48,515 bases of DNA, taken from a virus. The notes under the pieces are model-generated. The model saw only the letters and a program-made list of their open reading frames with translations, ran no database searches and had not been told where the DNA came from. Each line of letters starts with the position of its first letter. The stretch's first letter is position 1. A program made the translations under genes and the position numbers. The stretch lies in the IMG/VR virus record IMGVR_UViG_3300032092_000054, positions 1-48,515 of that record; one strand, written 5' to 3'. Of the stretch, positions 1 through 7,907 are shown piece by piece.

Positions 1-47
1 TTAAAATAAAAAAAGAAGATAATATTAGTAGGGTTATTCAGTAAAAT

Positions 48-54
48 TATTTAT
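48..54 (+). promoter_or_regulatory. TATTTAT box (putative late promoter)
   Basis: TATTTAT lies 20 bases before the ATG at 75. The same heptamer sits at a similar distance before many other genes in this window; see the finding on late promoters. No other promoter is visible in the first 74 bases. Confidence 0.45.
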
Positions 55-74
55 TTTTATTAAAAAATTTAAAA

Positions 75-770
75 ATGTTTGATGTTCTAAAAATAGAAAA
101 AAAAAATAAACACTCTGATTACATTGATTTTCTATCTAAAATTGACTTGAATGGGTACAGAGAAAGATTTAAAGGGTATAAATCAGTAGAAGAAGATTTA
201 CCAAAAGACATTAGAATTTTAGATTTTATTTACAAATACTATTGGTATGATAGAGAATTTTTGTTTTTTGATGAATTTATAAATTTAGTAATTTCAAAAA
301 TTGAACCAAAACTTAAACTTTATAATTTAAAAAGGAATAATCATGACGTGGATTCAAATTTATCATACCCGCTTTTTTTGAAAGGATGGATTGCTCGGCA
401 ATATAGAACATGGGCTTCAATTGTAACACAAATACAATTTGGTTATTTGTATGAAGAAAATTTCCCGATAGATAAAGTTATTATGAATACTGAATTAGAT
501 GAAAAAGGTATCGATGTAAGAGTCCAAGGTAAAAAAGATTTTGAAATAAAAAAGGTTTCCAAAAGAACCGATATTAATATTAACTTTGATGTACAAAAAA
601 ATATAATATCAATAAGATATTGGACCCCAAAAATTGAGGATTTACAGAGTCCAAGAAAAAAAAATGGTGAATTAAAAGTTTCCGTTAAACATTTTTTTGA
701 AAACGAACAACTTGATTTTCTACCTAATGGATTTATTATTTTTAATAAAAAAATTTTTACGAATGTTTAG
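75..770 (+). CDS. TaqI-family type II restriction endonuclease
   Basis: This 231-residue protein resembles TaqI, which cleaves TCGA. The N-terminal blocks IDLNGYRERF, SVEEDLP and YKYYW, and RQYRTWASIVTQIQFGYL at about 108-125, occur in the order I recall for TaqI. A PD-(D/E)XK core is visible: D147 in KGIDVRV, then E157-I-K159. The length is a little under that of TaqI. Its end overlaps the methyltransferase gene by 8 bases, so the two form a restriction-modification operon. The ATG at 75 follows a TATTTAT box. The family assignment rests on remembered sequence, and TCGA specificity is inferred from the family. Confidence 0.8.
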   Translation: MFDVLKIEKKNKHSDYIDFLSKIDLNGYRERFKGYKSVEEDLPKDIRILDFIYKYYWYDREFLFFDEFINLVISKIEPKLKLYNLKRNNHDVDSNLSYPLFLKGWIARQYRTWASIVTQIQFGYLYEENFPIDKVIMNTELDEKGIDVRVQGKKDFEIKKVSKRTDININFDVQKNIISIRYWTPKIEDLQSPRKKNGELKVSVKHFFENEQLDFLPNGFIIFNKKIFTNV

Positions 771-1641
771 TAATAAAGTTGAATTGTTAGATTGTATTCA
801 GGGTTTAAAAAATATTAAAGATAATACTATTGATACTATAATTTGTGACCCACCATATAATATTGGTAAAGATTTTGGTAATGATTCTGATAAACAAGAC
901 ATGCAAAAATACTTTGAATGGTGTAAAGAATGGATATTTGAATCCTATAGAGTCCTAAAAGAAGGGGGTTCTATTTTTATTTACGGATTCAGTGAGATTT
1001 TAGCACAAATATTTGTAGATATACCATTCAGTACTAAAAAATGGTTAGTATGGCATTACACAAATAAAACAGTTCCATCATCAAAGGATTGGCAACGAAG
1101 TCATGAATCTATAATACATCTATGGAAAGGGAAAAAAATTTTTAATTTGGATGATATCAGAGAATCATATACTGAAAATTTTATAAAAAATGCTGCTGGT
1201 AAAGTTAGAAAACCTACAAAAGGTAGATACAGTAATGGTGATAAAGAAACTATTTACTTAGCCAATGAAATGGGTGCGATGCCTAGAGACGTTATAAAAG
1301 TACCCGCACTTGCAGGAGGTTCTGGAGGAGTAGAAAGATGGTTCTATTGTGAAAATTGTGAAAAGGCTTTTGAACCAAAACAAAAAAAACAACACGAATC
1401 ACACAAGACATTTACACACCCAACACAAAAACCATTTGAGTTAACCAAAAAATTATTATTATCTTCAATTCCTAAAAACTCAGTACCAAAGATTATAGTA
1501 CCTTTTGCGGGTTCCGGTTCAGAATTAGTAGTATCAAAAATTTTAGGTTACGAGTTTGTTGGATATGATATCAATCCAAAATACGTTGAATTTGCCAATA
1601 GTTGGTTAGAACAAGTTGAAACAAAAAACCCCACTTATTAG
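763..1641 (+). CDS. beta-class DNA N6-adenine/N4-cytosine methyltransferase
   Basis: This 292-residue SAM-dependent DNA methyltransferase has catalytic motif IV (DPPY, residues 29-32) before the SAM-binding motif I (FAGSGS, about 248-253), the order of the beta class (M.HinfI/M.RsrI type). DPPY favours adenine N6 methylation. The intervening part carries CENC and HESH, a possible zinc site, then HPTQKP. I chose ATG 763 (MFSNKVELL) because it begins the conserved fold and overlaps the nuclease stop codon. The likely role is to protect phage DNA from the adjacent TaqI-like enzyme. A terminator begins inside the last codons. Confidence 0.88.
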   Translation: MFSNKVELLDCIQGLKNIKDNTIDTIICDPPYNIGKDFGNDSDKQDMQKYFEWCKEWIFESYRVLKEGGSIFIYGFSEILAQIFVDIPFSTKKWLVWHYTNKTVPSSKDWQRSHESIIHLWKGKKIFNLDDIRESYTENFIKNAAGKVRKPTKGRYSNGDKETIYLANEMGAMPRDVIKVPALAGGSGGVERWFYCENCEKAFEPKQKKQHESHKTFTHPTQKPFELTKKLLLSSIPKNSVPKIIVPFAGSGSELVVSKILGYEFVGYDINPKYVEFANSWLEQVETKNPTY

Positions 1642-1657
1642 GTGGGGTTATTTTTTA
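1627..1657. terminator. bidirectional terminator between convergent genes
   Basis: AACCCCAC (1627-1634) pairs perfectly with GTGGGGTT (1642-1649) around a 7-base loop, followed by ATTTTTT. The methyltransferase stop lies in the loop. The reverse-strand gene ends at 1655, and upstream A-runs give a U-tract for that strand too. Confidence 0.85.
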
Positions 1658-2308
1658 AAAATCCTTATCAAAAGGATTCGTTATATCTCGTCTTTTAAAA
1701 CCGACACCACCAACATATTGGTTAGCATCAGTTTTCTTGGCGAAAAATTCCATAACCTTCATCGCCGATTTTCTATCAAATTCTTTGTCTTCAGTTTCAG
1801 GAACAACACCATCAATATAAATTGAACCTCTAAATTGTCTTACATCTCCTTCATAACTAAAAATATCATCAATGTCTGACTCGTCAAATTCTCCATCATT
1901 ATCAACAACCTCTTTAATTTTTTCCATCACGTAATCTCGTTCTTCCTCATCATCACCATAATCCTCAAACTCATCATCCTCAACGGCTTCCATCATTGGT
2001 TCATCCATAGATGAAGAAGAACCACCTCGTTTATCTCTCGCTTTTTCCAAATATTCAAATGCTTTCTCACCATATATGTCAAAAAGTTTTTGAAAAAGGG
2101 CTGCAGGATTTTTTCTCATATTACGAATAACATCGTTTGGAATATACCTTGAATATGTCGGTCCAAAAATATCTTTTACTTGAAACTCTCTTGGTTGAGT
2201 CGACCTTTCAATATCAGTACTATAATCAGATTCATATAAATTACTAGTAATAGATTTTCTAATTTGTTCAACAAGTTCATTTCTTGTCAGTTTGATAATT
2301 TTTTTCAT
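1655..2308 (-). CDS. acidic protein with putative capsid-targeting N-terminus
   Basis: I do not recognise a family. The protein begins MKKIIKLTRNELVEQIRKSI and reaches a possible prohead-protease site LYE|S near residue 26. A glycine/serine stretch and a very acidic middle follow (about 120-175, rich in D and E), with a more ordered C-terminus. I use the ATG at 2308 rather than one six codons upstream, because it places the start 18 bases after a TATTTAT box (2327-2333, reverse strand) and matches the N-termini of seven other proteins here. A virion-internal or scaffold-like role is an inference. Confidence 0.7.
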   Translation of the reverse strand: MKKIIKLTRNELVEQIRKSITSNLYESDYSTDIERSTQPREFQVKDIFGPTYSRYIPNDVIRNMRKNPAALFQKLFDIYGEKAFEYLEKARDKRGGSSSSMDEPMMEAVEDDEFEDYGDDEEERDYVMEKIKEVVDNDGEFDESDIDDIFSYEGDVRQFRGSIYIDGVVPETEDKEFDRKSAMKVMEFFAKKTDANQYVGGVGFKRRDITNPFDKDF

Positions 2309-2326
2309 AAAATTCGTGTTTACCAA

Positions 2327-2333
2327 ATAAATA
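2327..2333 (-). promoter_or_regulatory. TATTTAT box (putative late promoter)
   Basis: On the reverse strand TATTTAT lies 18 bases upstream of the start at 2308. Confidence 0.45.
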
Positions 2334-2337
2334 TCCC

Positions 2338-2345
2338 TATATTTG
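2338..2345 (+). promoter_or_regulatory. Bacteroidetes-type -7 element TATATTTG
   Basis: TATATTTG fits the TAnnTTTG consensus of the Bacteroidetes primary sigma factor and lies 16 bases before the ATG at 2362. No good -33 TTTG is visible at the expected distance. Confidence 0.45.
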
Positions 2346-2361
2346 TAAAATAATCTCCTCT

Positions 2362-2865
2362 ATGAAATATCTTTTAGTTATATTAGAAAACCTTGAAAAG
2401 AAAACAAAATTAATTAAGACAATTGCTAAATCCATTTCAATAATTGCGGATGAGGAATCGGTGAAATACAGTTATGGAGATAATGTTGCAATTATGAATT
2501 TCCATTCATCAGATGACCAAGAAGAAGTTGCTATATATGTAGATGAATTACTTAAAGGTGTTGCCACTTTGTTTTTTTTAACACCATACACCGATAATGT
2601 ATACACATCGTTACCTATGGATGTCCACAAATATATTTTTGGTGAATCAGAAATAATAGATGAGGATAATTATAGTTTGGAGGATGAATTAGATATAGAC
2701 CAATTATTTCCCCCACTTAATTCGAAATCTCAAACAAAAATCGCTAAACCCAAGATAAAAGAACTATCTTTGGACGAGATTCTTGATAAGATAAACACCG
2801 AAGGTATTCACTCTTTAACAGAACAAGAAAGACAAACTTTAGAAACCCATTCAAACAGAATATGA
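2362..2865 (+). CDS. unknown 167-residue protein, co-operonic with sigma factor
   Basis: There is no recognised enzymatic motif. The N-terminal 95 residues look like a compact alpha/beta domain. A linker rich in acidic residues follows, and the end (LSLDEILDKINTEG, SLTEQERQTL) resembles the short helical tail seen at the C-terminus of many Bacteroidetes proteins. Its stop overlaps the sigma factor start by 4 bases, so the two are translationally coupled. Confidence 0.75.
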   Translation: MKYLLVILENLEKKTKLIKTIAKSISIIADEESVKYSYGDNVAIMNFHSSDDQEEVAIYVDELLKGVATLFFLTPYTDNVYTSLPMDVHKYIFGESEIIDEDNYSLEDELDIDQLFPPLNSKSQTKIAKPKIKELSLDEILDKINTEGIHSLTEQERQTLETHSNRI

Positions 2866-3662
2866 AAGAGAAAAACACATCCCAACCAATCAATCAAGAT
2901 GAAATACAATCTTATCTCAAAGATTTGAGAAAGATTAAGGTTATGACCCCCGAGCGAGAAAAAGAACTTGCGAAACTTATTTCTTCAGGAAATCTGACAG
3001 AATCGCAGCGTAAAAAAATCAACAAGGAACTCGTAGAGGGTAATTTGAGATTCGTTATTACGGTTGCTAAACAATATCAAAACCAAGGACTCGATTTCCC
3101 TGACTTGATTGCTGAAGGTAATATGGGATTGATTAAGGCGATTGAGAACTTTGATTGGAGTAAAAACCTACGATTTATATCCTATGCGGTTTGGTGGGTT
3201 CGTCAGTGTATATTACAATCCCTTAATGAAAATGCCCGTACGATTCGTCTTCCGGTTAATGTGGTACAGGACCTACATCGTGCTAAAAAGGAAATTGAAA
3301 ACACAGGTAATCAACTTCCCGAGAAGTTCACGTCTTTACCATCTATGGTTAACCTAAACGACGAAATTAATGAGGATGGAGATACCCTTATCGATGTGAT
3401 TGTGAATGAAAATGTCACAATGCCTGACGAAGTATTCAACACCAAAGATAAGTTGAAACAAAAACTTATGGAAGTGTTAAATATTTTGGATGAAAGAGAA
3501 AGGGTAATTATTGAAGATTATTTCGGACTCGCAGGGACACCACGTACATTAGAGGACATTGGGGAGGATTTTGACCTCACAAAAGAGAGAGTTCGTCAAA
3601 TCAAAGAAAAGGCATTACGTAAGTTACGTAACGAAAGTTCAGAACTCTTTGATTACATTTAA
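2862..3662 (+). CDS. RNA polymerase sigma-70 family factor (RpoD-like)
   Basis: This 266-residue protein is a host-like primary-type sigma factor that would direct host RNA polymerase to phage promoters. Region 1.2/2.1 begins at INQDEIQSYLKDL, region 2.3-2.4 is FISYAVWWVRQCILQSL followed by NARTIRLP, and region 4.2 is TLEDIGEDFDLTKERVRQIK, a helix-turn-helix. The stretch between regions 2 and 4 is shorter than in the cellular protein (about 287 aa), so the sigma-3 domain is reduced. Its target could be the TATTTAT promoters described below; this is untested. Confidence 0.95.
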   Translation: MKEKNTSQPINQDEIQSYLKDLRKIKVMTPEREKELAKLISSGNLTESQRKKINKELVEGNLRFVITVAKQYQNQGLDFPDLIAEGNMGLIKAIENFDWSKNLRFISYAVWWVRQCILQSLNENARTIRLPVNVVQDLHRAKKEIENTGNQLPEKFTSLPSMVNLNDEINEDGDTLIDVIVNENVTMPDEVFNTKDKLKQKLMEVLNILDERERVIIEDYFGLAGTPRTLEDIGEDFDLTKERVRQIKEKALRKLRNESSELFDYI

Positions 3663-3674
3663 CAAAAATTAAAA

Positions 3675-3681
3675 TATTTAT
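3675..3681 (+). promoter_or_regulatory. TATTTAT box (putative late promoter)
   Basis: TATTTATAG lies 12 bases before the ATG at 3694, between the sigma factor stop and the probable lysis module. Confidence 0.45.
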
Positions 3682-3693
3682 AGTAAAAAAGTT

Positions 3694-3969
3694 ATGCAAA
3701 AGTATCAAAACTATTTCACGATTGCTATTATGGTTCTATGTCTTTTCACATTCTTAAGGACTTGTGGGACCGCATCAGAATTAACGAGAATTCAAAAAAA
3801 CATCGAAGGTCTAAACAAAAAGATTAATCAGATGGATTCTACCTCAATCAAACAAGAACAGATGGTGAAAATAATTAAGGAGACACCAAATTGGAAAACT
3901 TTGGAGATTGAAGAGTTATCAGATAAAAACAAAGTTCCTGTTAACTATTATAAAAATATGGACAAATAA
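3694..3969 (+). CDS. small single-pass membrane protein, lysis module
   Basis: This 91-residue protein has one hydrophobic N-terminal segment (about 7-24, FTIAIMVLCLFTFL) and a soluble, coiled-coil-prone remainder (LTRIQKNIEGLNKKINQM). It overlaps the next gene by one base and heads the run that leads to the amidase. It could be part of a holin or spanin system. I do not recognise the family. Confidence 0.7.
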   Translation: MQKYQNYFTIAIMVLCLFTFLRTCGTASELTRIQKNIEGLNKKINQMDSTSIKQEQMVKIIKETPNWKTLEIEELSDKNKVPVNYYKNMDK

Positions 3970-4799
3970 TGAAAAACTGGATTAAAAGAAACCTAAAAAG
4001 TATAATTGTAACAGCGTTTGTTATTCCGATACTACTAGTAGCATTCGTATCGATATCACACGTAACATCCTTTTATGGTATATCTAACCCATTTGCTTGG
4101 GCGGTTTATCTCTCCGTTGCGGTTGAGATTGCCGCCCTTTCGGCACTTGCAGGTGTTTCAGTTAAACTTGGAAAGTTCATATATTTCCCATTCTTATTGG
4201 TTACATTCATTCAGTTTGTAGGTAATCTATTTTTCTCTTTTTCATTCATTGACGAGCAATCAGAACTATTCAAACAATGGATGGAAATGGCGGGACCACT
4301 TTTTGAACCTATGGGTATCGAAACAACTAATACTCCAACACACAAACTTATATTAGCACTTTTCAGTGGTGGATTACTTCCAATCATATCTTTAACATTC
4401 GCTCACATGTTAGTTGTATATTCAAATAGAGAAGAACAAATAACAACTCCAACACCGGTTATTGATTTAGATGAAGTTTCTCGTCAAGCGGGTTTAATTG
4501 AAAAACAAAACCAACAAGAAGAAACGATTAATATTAGTCAAGAAAAAATAGACTTACTTGAAAAACACCTTAATGAGTTACAGAGTCAGAAATTCGGAAA
4601 TTCCGAACAACCACTTTCTGAACCTGAATTAATAGAAACACCACAACAGGTAGAGGAAATTATTGAAGAACCAATAGAGGAGGTTGTTGAACCTCAAGAA
4701 GAGATAATCATAGATAACCAAACTGTAGAAGAACTTAAAGATAAGTTGGCTGAAGATTCTGGCATAAAGCGTCTGACTTACACTAAAAGAAATGCCTGA
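3969..4799 (+). CDS. four-segment membrane protein, possible holin-related
   Basis: This 276-residue protein has about four hydrophobic segments (roughly 11-32, 39-63, 68-91 and 127-151), followed by a long soluble, glutamate-rich, coiled-coil-like tail (about 160-265). It lies directly upstream of the amidase and overlaps it by 8 bases. The position and membrane topology make a role in lysis or membrane reorganisation plausible, but nothing in the sequence proves holin function. Confidence 0.75.
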   Translation: MKNWIKRNLKSIIVTAFVIPILLVAFVSISHVTSFYGISNPFAWAVYLSVAVEIAALSALAGVSVKLGKFIYFPFLLVTFIQFVGNLFFSFSFIDEQSELFKQWMEMAGPLFEPMGIETTNTPTHKLILALFSGGLLPIISLTFAHMLVVYSNREEQITTPTPVIDLDEVSRQAGLIEKQNQQEETINISQEKIDLLEKHLNELQSQKFGNSEQPLSEPELIETPQQVEEIIEEPIEEVVEPQEEIIIDNQTVEELKDKLAEDSGIKRLTYTKRNA

Positions 4800-5394
4800 G
4801 ATTATTGAGTATGGAAATTTTAAAACAACAGGAAAACAAAAAAAGAAAAAACAAATAATCCTGTGTCACACCTCAAGAGAGGTCGGTGAGTACTTATCAT
4901 CACTTAAACATAGATTGAACGGTAGGTTCGATAGAATACCAAATTATGTAATCACAAGAGAAGGTACAATATTAAAATTGTTACCTGATATCGGACACTC
5001 AAATTTCTTTAAAAACGATAATGTAAATAGAAATGGTATTATCGTGTCTTTAGAAAATTTGGGTTGGGTGGATAAAGAACCCCTTAAAGACCATTATCGA
5101 AATTGGATAGGTAACATATATAAAGGGGATATTGTAGATAAAAAATGGAGAGAATATTTCTTTTGGCAACCTTATACCGATGTTCAGTATGAAAGGTTGC
5201 ATTTTCTATGCGATAAATTATGTGAGGAATTAAAAATTGATAAAAAAACTATAGGACATAACACCAAATTCACAGGAATTGAAAAATTCGAGGGTATTGT
5301 GACGAAAAGTAACTACGACGTGATATTTACTGATGTAAGCCCTGCTTTCGATTTTGACAAATTTAACAAACTATTTGATTATGGACAAACATGA
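4792..5394 (+). CDS. N-acetylmuramoyl-L-alanine amidase (Amidase_2), endolysin
   Basis: This 200-residue zinc amidase would cut the bond between MurNAc and the stem peptide during lysis. The family pattern is present: ILCHTSR (first zinc histidine, H26), YVITREGTILKLLPD, NGIIVSLENLGW, GHNTKF (second histidine, about 155) and DVSPAFDFDKF near the end, which corresponds to the usual DPGPAFxW block with its third ligand. There is no signal peptide, so release would depend on a holin. Neighbours are membrane proteins and a spanin-like protein. Confidence 0.88.
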   Translation: MPEIIEYGNFKTTGKQKKKKQIILCHTSREVGEYLSSLKHRLNGRFDRIPNYVITREGTILKLLPDIGHSNFFKNDNVNRNGIIVSLENLGWVDKEPLKDHYRNWIGNIYKGDIVDKKWREYFFWQPYTDVQYERLHFLCDKLCEELKIDKKTIGHNTKFTGIEKFEGIVTKSNYDVIFTDVSPAFDFDKFNKLFDYGQT

Positions 5395-6016
5395 CGAAAT
5401 AAAAAACTTATTGGAAGCATCAAGAAATATGCTTTCATATAATAATAAAATCTTGAGAGAGGATATCAAACACATTAAAAAAAGATATGGTATCTTCGAA
5501 CAAGAAAGAATGAAAGATATTGATACTGGTTCTGAAATCACTAAAAGAGTTAATGTACCGTCATCAGTTGAAACAGATATTGAATTTGATGCCGAACCAA
5601 AAAACAAAAAAGATAAACAACAATCTTACAGAATTTCAGGTGGTGTTCTGACAATGCATGGAAAAGACCAAAAAGACTTACAAATAACTTCTCTTGAAAA
5701 ACAATCCTTCCAAGAAACTATGGATGAATTTGTAGGGGAAGTATCAGATATGGTCGACTTCAACCCATTGAATGTTTATGAGGATAGTATTGAATGGTCA
5801 GGAAGATTAATTGAGTTCGATATGGACTTTATGTATAGAATCGGTGAAACAAACGGTGTTTACGTTGATAGTGAAATGGTTAAAGTTGACCAAGATTTTG
5901 ATATGATGATAGATAAGTTAAGAAAATTCTACGAAAAGTTCAAATCAAAGTGGGCAAAAATCATAGCACAAAGGAAAAAAACAGATTCATCACCAAATGA
6001 GGAGGAGGGACAGTAA
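5381..6016 (+). CDS. unknown phage protein in lysis/virion cluster
   Basis: This 211-residue protein has no recognised family. It starts with a helical segment (DEIKNLLEASRNMLSYNNKI), has a central beta-rich part (SYRISGGVLTMHGKDQKDLQ) and a basic C-terminus. I use the ATG at 5381, which overlaps the amidase by 14 bases, because the nine residues ahead of it do not resemble a conserved start. Its stop overlaps the next start by one base. Confidence 0.7.
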   Translation: MDKHDEIKNLLEASRNMLSYNNKILREDIKHIKKRYGIFEQERMKDIDTGSEITKRVNVPSSVETDIEFDAEPKNKKDKQQSYRISGGVLTMHGKDQKDLQITSLEKQSFQETMDEFVGEVSDMVDFNPLNVYEDSIEWSGRLIEFDMDFMYRIGETNGVYVDSEMVKVDQDFDMMIDKLRKFYEKFKSKWAKIIAQRKKTDSSPNEEEGQ

Positions 6017-6645
6017 TGGATAAGTTTTTAAAGTTAGATTTTAAAACTATTATGATAATCGGTTTAGTTATCGTGATTCTTATTTTGCAAATGTGTAAAG
6101 GAGATAAAAAAGAGATTAATAAAGGAGATACCATTAAAGTTAAGGGAAAGAAATATGAAGTGGTAGACCACCGTAGAGACACAACATATATAACGAGAGA
6201 CTCAATTGTTTATAAAAAAGGTAAGGATATTAAAGTGGAAGTTAAAGTACCCGTTTATATTCCTGCAAATGTAGATACACAAAGAATACTTAAAGATTAC
6301 TTTGCAAGAAGATTTTATACAGATACATTAGATTTAGGTCAAAAATCATTCGTTATCGTCAAAGATACTATTACCGAAAACAAAATTCTAGCAAGAGTTT
6401 TTGAATCTTCAATAACTGAAAGAATTATTAACGATACTCTATTTCTTGCAGAACTACCAAAACGACAGATGTTTGTTGGATTTCAAATGGGGTTAGATAG
6501 AAAAGATATATTCAATTACGGAGGTTTGAGTCTTTTATATAAAGACAAAAAAGATAAAATTTTCGGATTAGGATTAGGGATAAACACCAATAGTCAACCA
6601 ACCATTATGGGAAGTATGAATTGGAAAATCAAATTAAAAAAATAA
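6016..6645 (+). CDS. membrane-anchored spanin-like protein
   Basis: This 209-residue protein has one N-terminal membrane anchor (about 10-27, IMIIGLVIVILILQM) followed by a charged periplasmic part with repeated VEVKVPVYIPANVD-type strands. The C-terminus (FGLGLGINTNSQPTIMGSMN) looks amphipathic. The topology and its place after the amidase fit an inner-membrane spanin or another envelope-spanning lysis component; this is inference from position. Confidence 0.65.
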   Translation: MDKFLKLDFKTIMIIGLVIVILILQMCKGDKKEINKGDTIKVKGKKYEVVDHRRDTTYITRDSIVYKKGKDIKVEVKVPVYIPANVDTQRILKDYFARRFYTDTLDLGQKSFVIVKDTITENKILARVFESSITERIINDTLFLAELPKRQMFVGFQMGLDRKDIFNYGGLSLLYKDKKDKIFGLGLGINTNSQPTIMGSMNWKIKLKK

Positions 6646-6646
6646 A

Positions 6647-6892
6647 ATGGCACTTTCATCCACAGAAAAAAAAGAAATTGAAACTTTAATCAGAAAAGAA
6701 ATCAAAGATTTCTTGGGTTCTCAAACCGTAAAACAATTTGAGAATAAACTAATGGACGAAATCGCTAAAGATATTAAAAGAGGAAAACTCGAAAGTGAAA
6801 TAAAAGAACTAATTGTTCGAAGTATGTCTGAATTCTATGGATTTTTATGGAATCAAAAGACAACTTGGGAAGGAAGAGTAAGGAGGGCTTAA
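6647..6892 (+). CDS. small helical protein
   Basis: This 81-residue protein is charged and almost entirely helical (TEKKEIETLIRKEIKDFLG, ENKLMDEIAKDIKRG). It lies one base after the previous stop and just before the next gene, with AAGGAGG near its end that could serve the gene at 6895. I do not recognise a family. Confidence 0.65.
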   Translation: MALSSTEKKEIETLIRKEIKDFLGSQTVKQFENKLMDEIAKDIKRGKLESEIKELIVRSMSEFYGFLWNQKTTWEGRVRRA

Positions 6893-6894
6893 TT

Positions 6895-7881
6895 ATGTTA
6901 CCAAATATTAACAAACAAATAGTTAATAAAATAACTTCAGACCCTGATTTAAATAAAAATATTTCTAATAAGTTCGTTCAAGATACTTTGAGTAATATTA
7001 AAAAATATGAAAATAAAGAGGCTACGGCATCAGGAGGTTCTGGGCAATATTCCGCACCACTTTTTGGTGATATGAAAGAAGAGGAAACTAAGAATACAGG
7101 TGACTTAGATTTTTATAAATCAAAATACAATTCTGATGACAATAGTTTTACCGCTGCTTATAAAATAATTGATGACACTCCTGAAAAATTTATTGAGGTT
7201 TTAAATATCCATGAAATTTATGTGGAAGGTAAAACTTTTTTTGACAAAAAATTTCCATACGACATTAAGATTTTTAAATTCAGATTACCTAAATCTCAAA
7301 TAGAAATTTTAGACGAGGAAACAGAAAAAGAGGGTTTTAAATTTATTAGGATACCTTATTGGTTAGTTAAGAAAGAACCTGAACAATATAAAATTAAAAG
7401 AAAAGACATTAGTAAAAGATTGGATAATAAATACAACGCTCTTCAAAAAAATTTAGAGGGTAAAGTAGATGATTCAGTTGTAGAATACATATCTACCTTA
7501 GATGGTGATAAGCAAAGTTTAAGGAAAATAGGGGTTCAAAAAGATGGTGAGATAACCAAGGCGGAAACAAAAGAAGCGACAGGTTCAGGTTCTTCCGGTT
7601 CATATGAAACACCTGCGGCTTGGGCTAAGTCGTCAAGCAAAAAGAATTGGAGAGGGGCCAGAAAAACTCAAATACCTGGTGGTAAGTTTGTTGAGGTTAG
7701 GAAAAAATGTCAAAAATTTCCATATTGTAATCAAGGAGATATCAAATCATTGAAAATTTTTGAAAACGAAAGAATTGACGAAGTGATAAAAAACATTTCT
7801 AAAAAACATAATATAAGTGAAAATGTGATAAAAAACATTTTGTCATATGAACTTGATGTATTTAGAAAATACAAAAAATAA
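6895..7881 (+). CDS. probable virion protein with duplicated EAT-SG motif
   Basis: This 328-residue basic protein has no recognised enzyme family. It contains two copies of a low-complexity motif, EATASGGSGQYSAPLF (about 42-57) and EATGSGSSGSYETP (about 234-247), each followed by a globular part. A basic segment (KKNWRGARKTQIPGG) and three cysteines follow the second copy. Similar serine/glycine motifs occur, as far as I recall, in large marine-type phage proteins. I chose ATG 6895, which follows AAGGAGG, over one 16 codons upstream inside the previous gene. Confidence 0.7.
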   Translation: MLPNINKQIVNKITSDPDLNKNISNKFVQDTLSNIKKYENKEATASGGSGQYSAPLFGDMKEEETKNTGDLDFYKSKYNSDDNSFTAAYKIIDDTPEKFIEVLNIHEIYVEGKTFFDKKFPYDIKIFKFRLPKSQIEILDEETEKEGFKFIRIPYWLVKKEPEQYKIKRKDISKRLDNKYNALQKNLEGKVDDSVVEYISTLDGDKQSLRKIGVQKDGEITKAETKEATGSGSSGSYETPAAWAKSSSKKNWRGARKTQIPGGKFVEVRKKCQKFPYCNQGDIKSLKIFENERIDEVIKNISKKHNISENVIKNILSYELDVFRKYKK

Positions 7882-7884
7882 AGA

Positions 7885-7891
7885 TATTTAT
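7885..7891 (+). promoter_or_regulatory. TATTTAT box (putative late promoter)
   Basis: TATTTAT lies 16 bases before the ATG at 7908. Confidence 0.5.
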
Positions 7892-7907
7892 TATAAAATA
7901 AAAAAAT

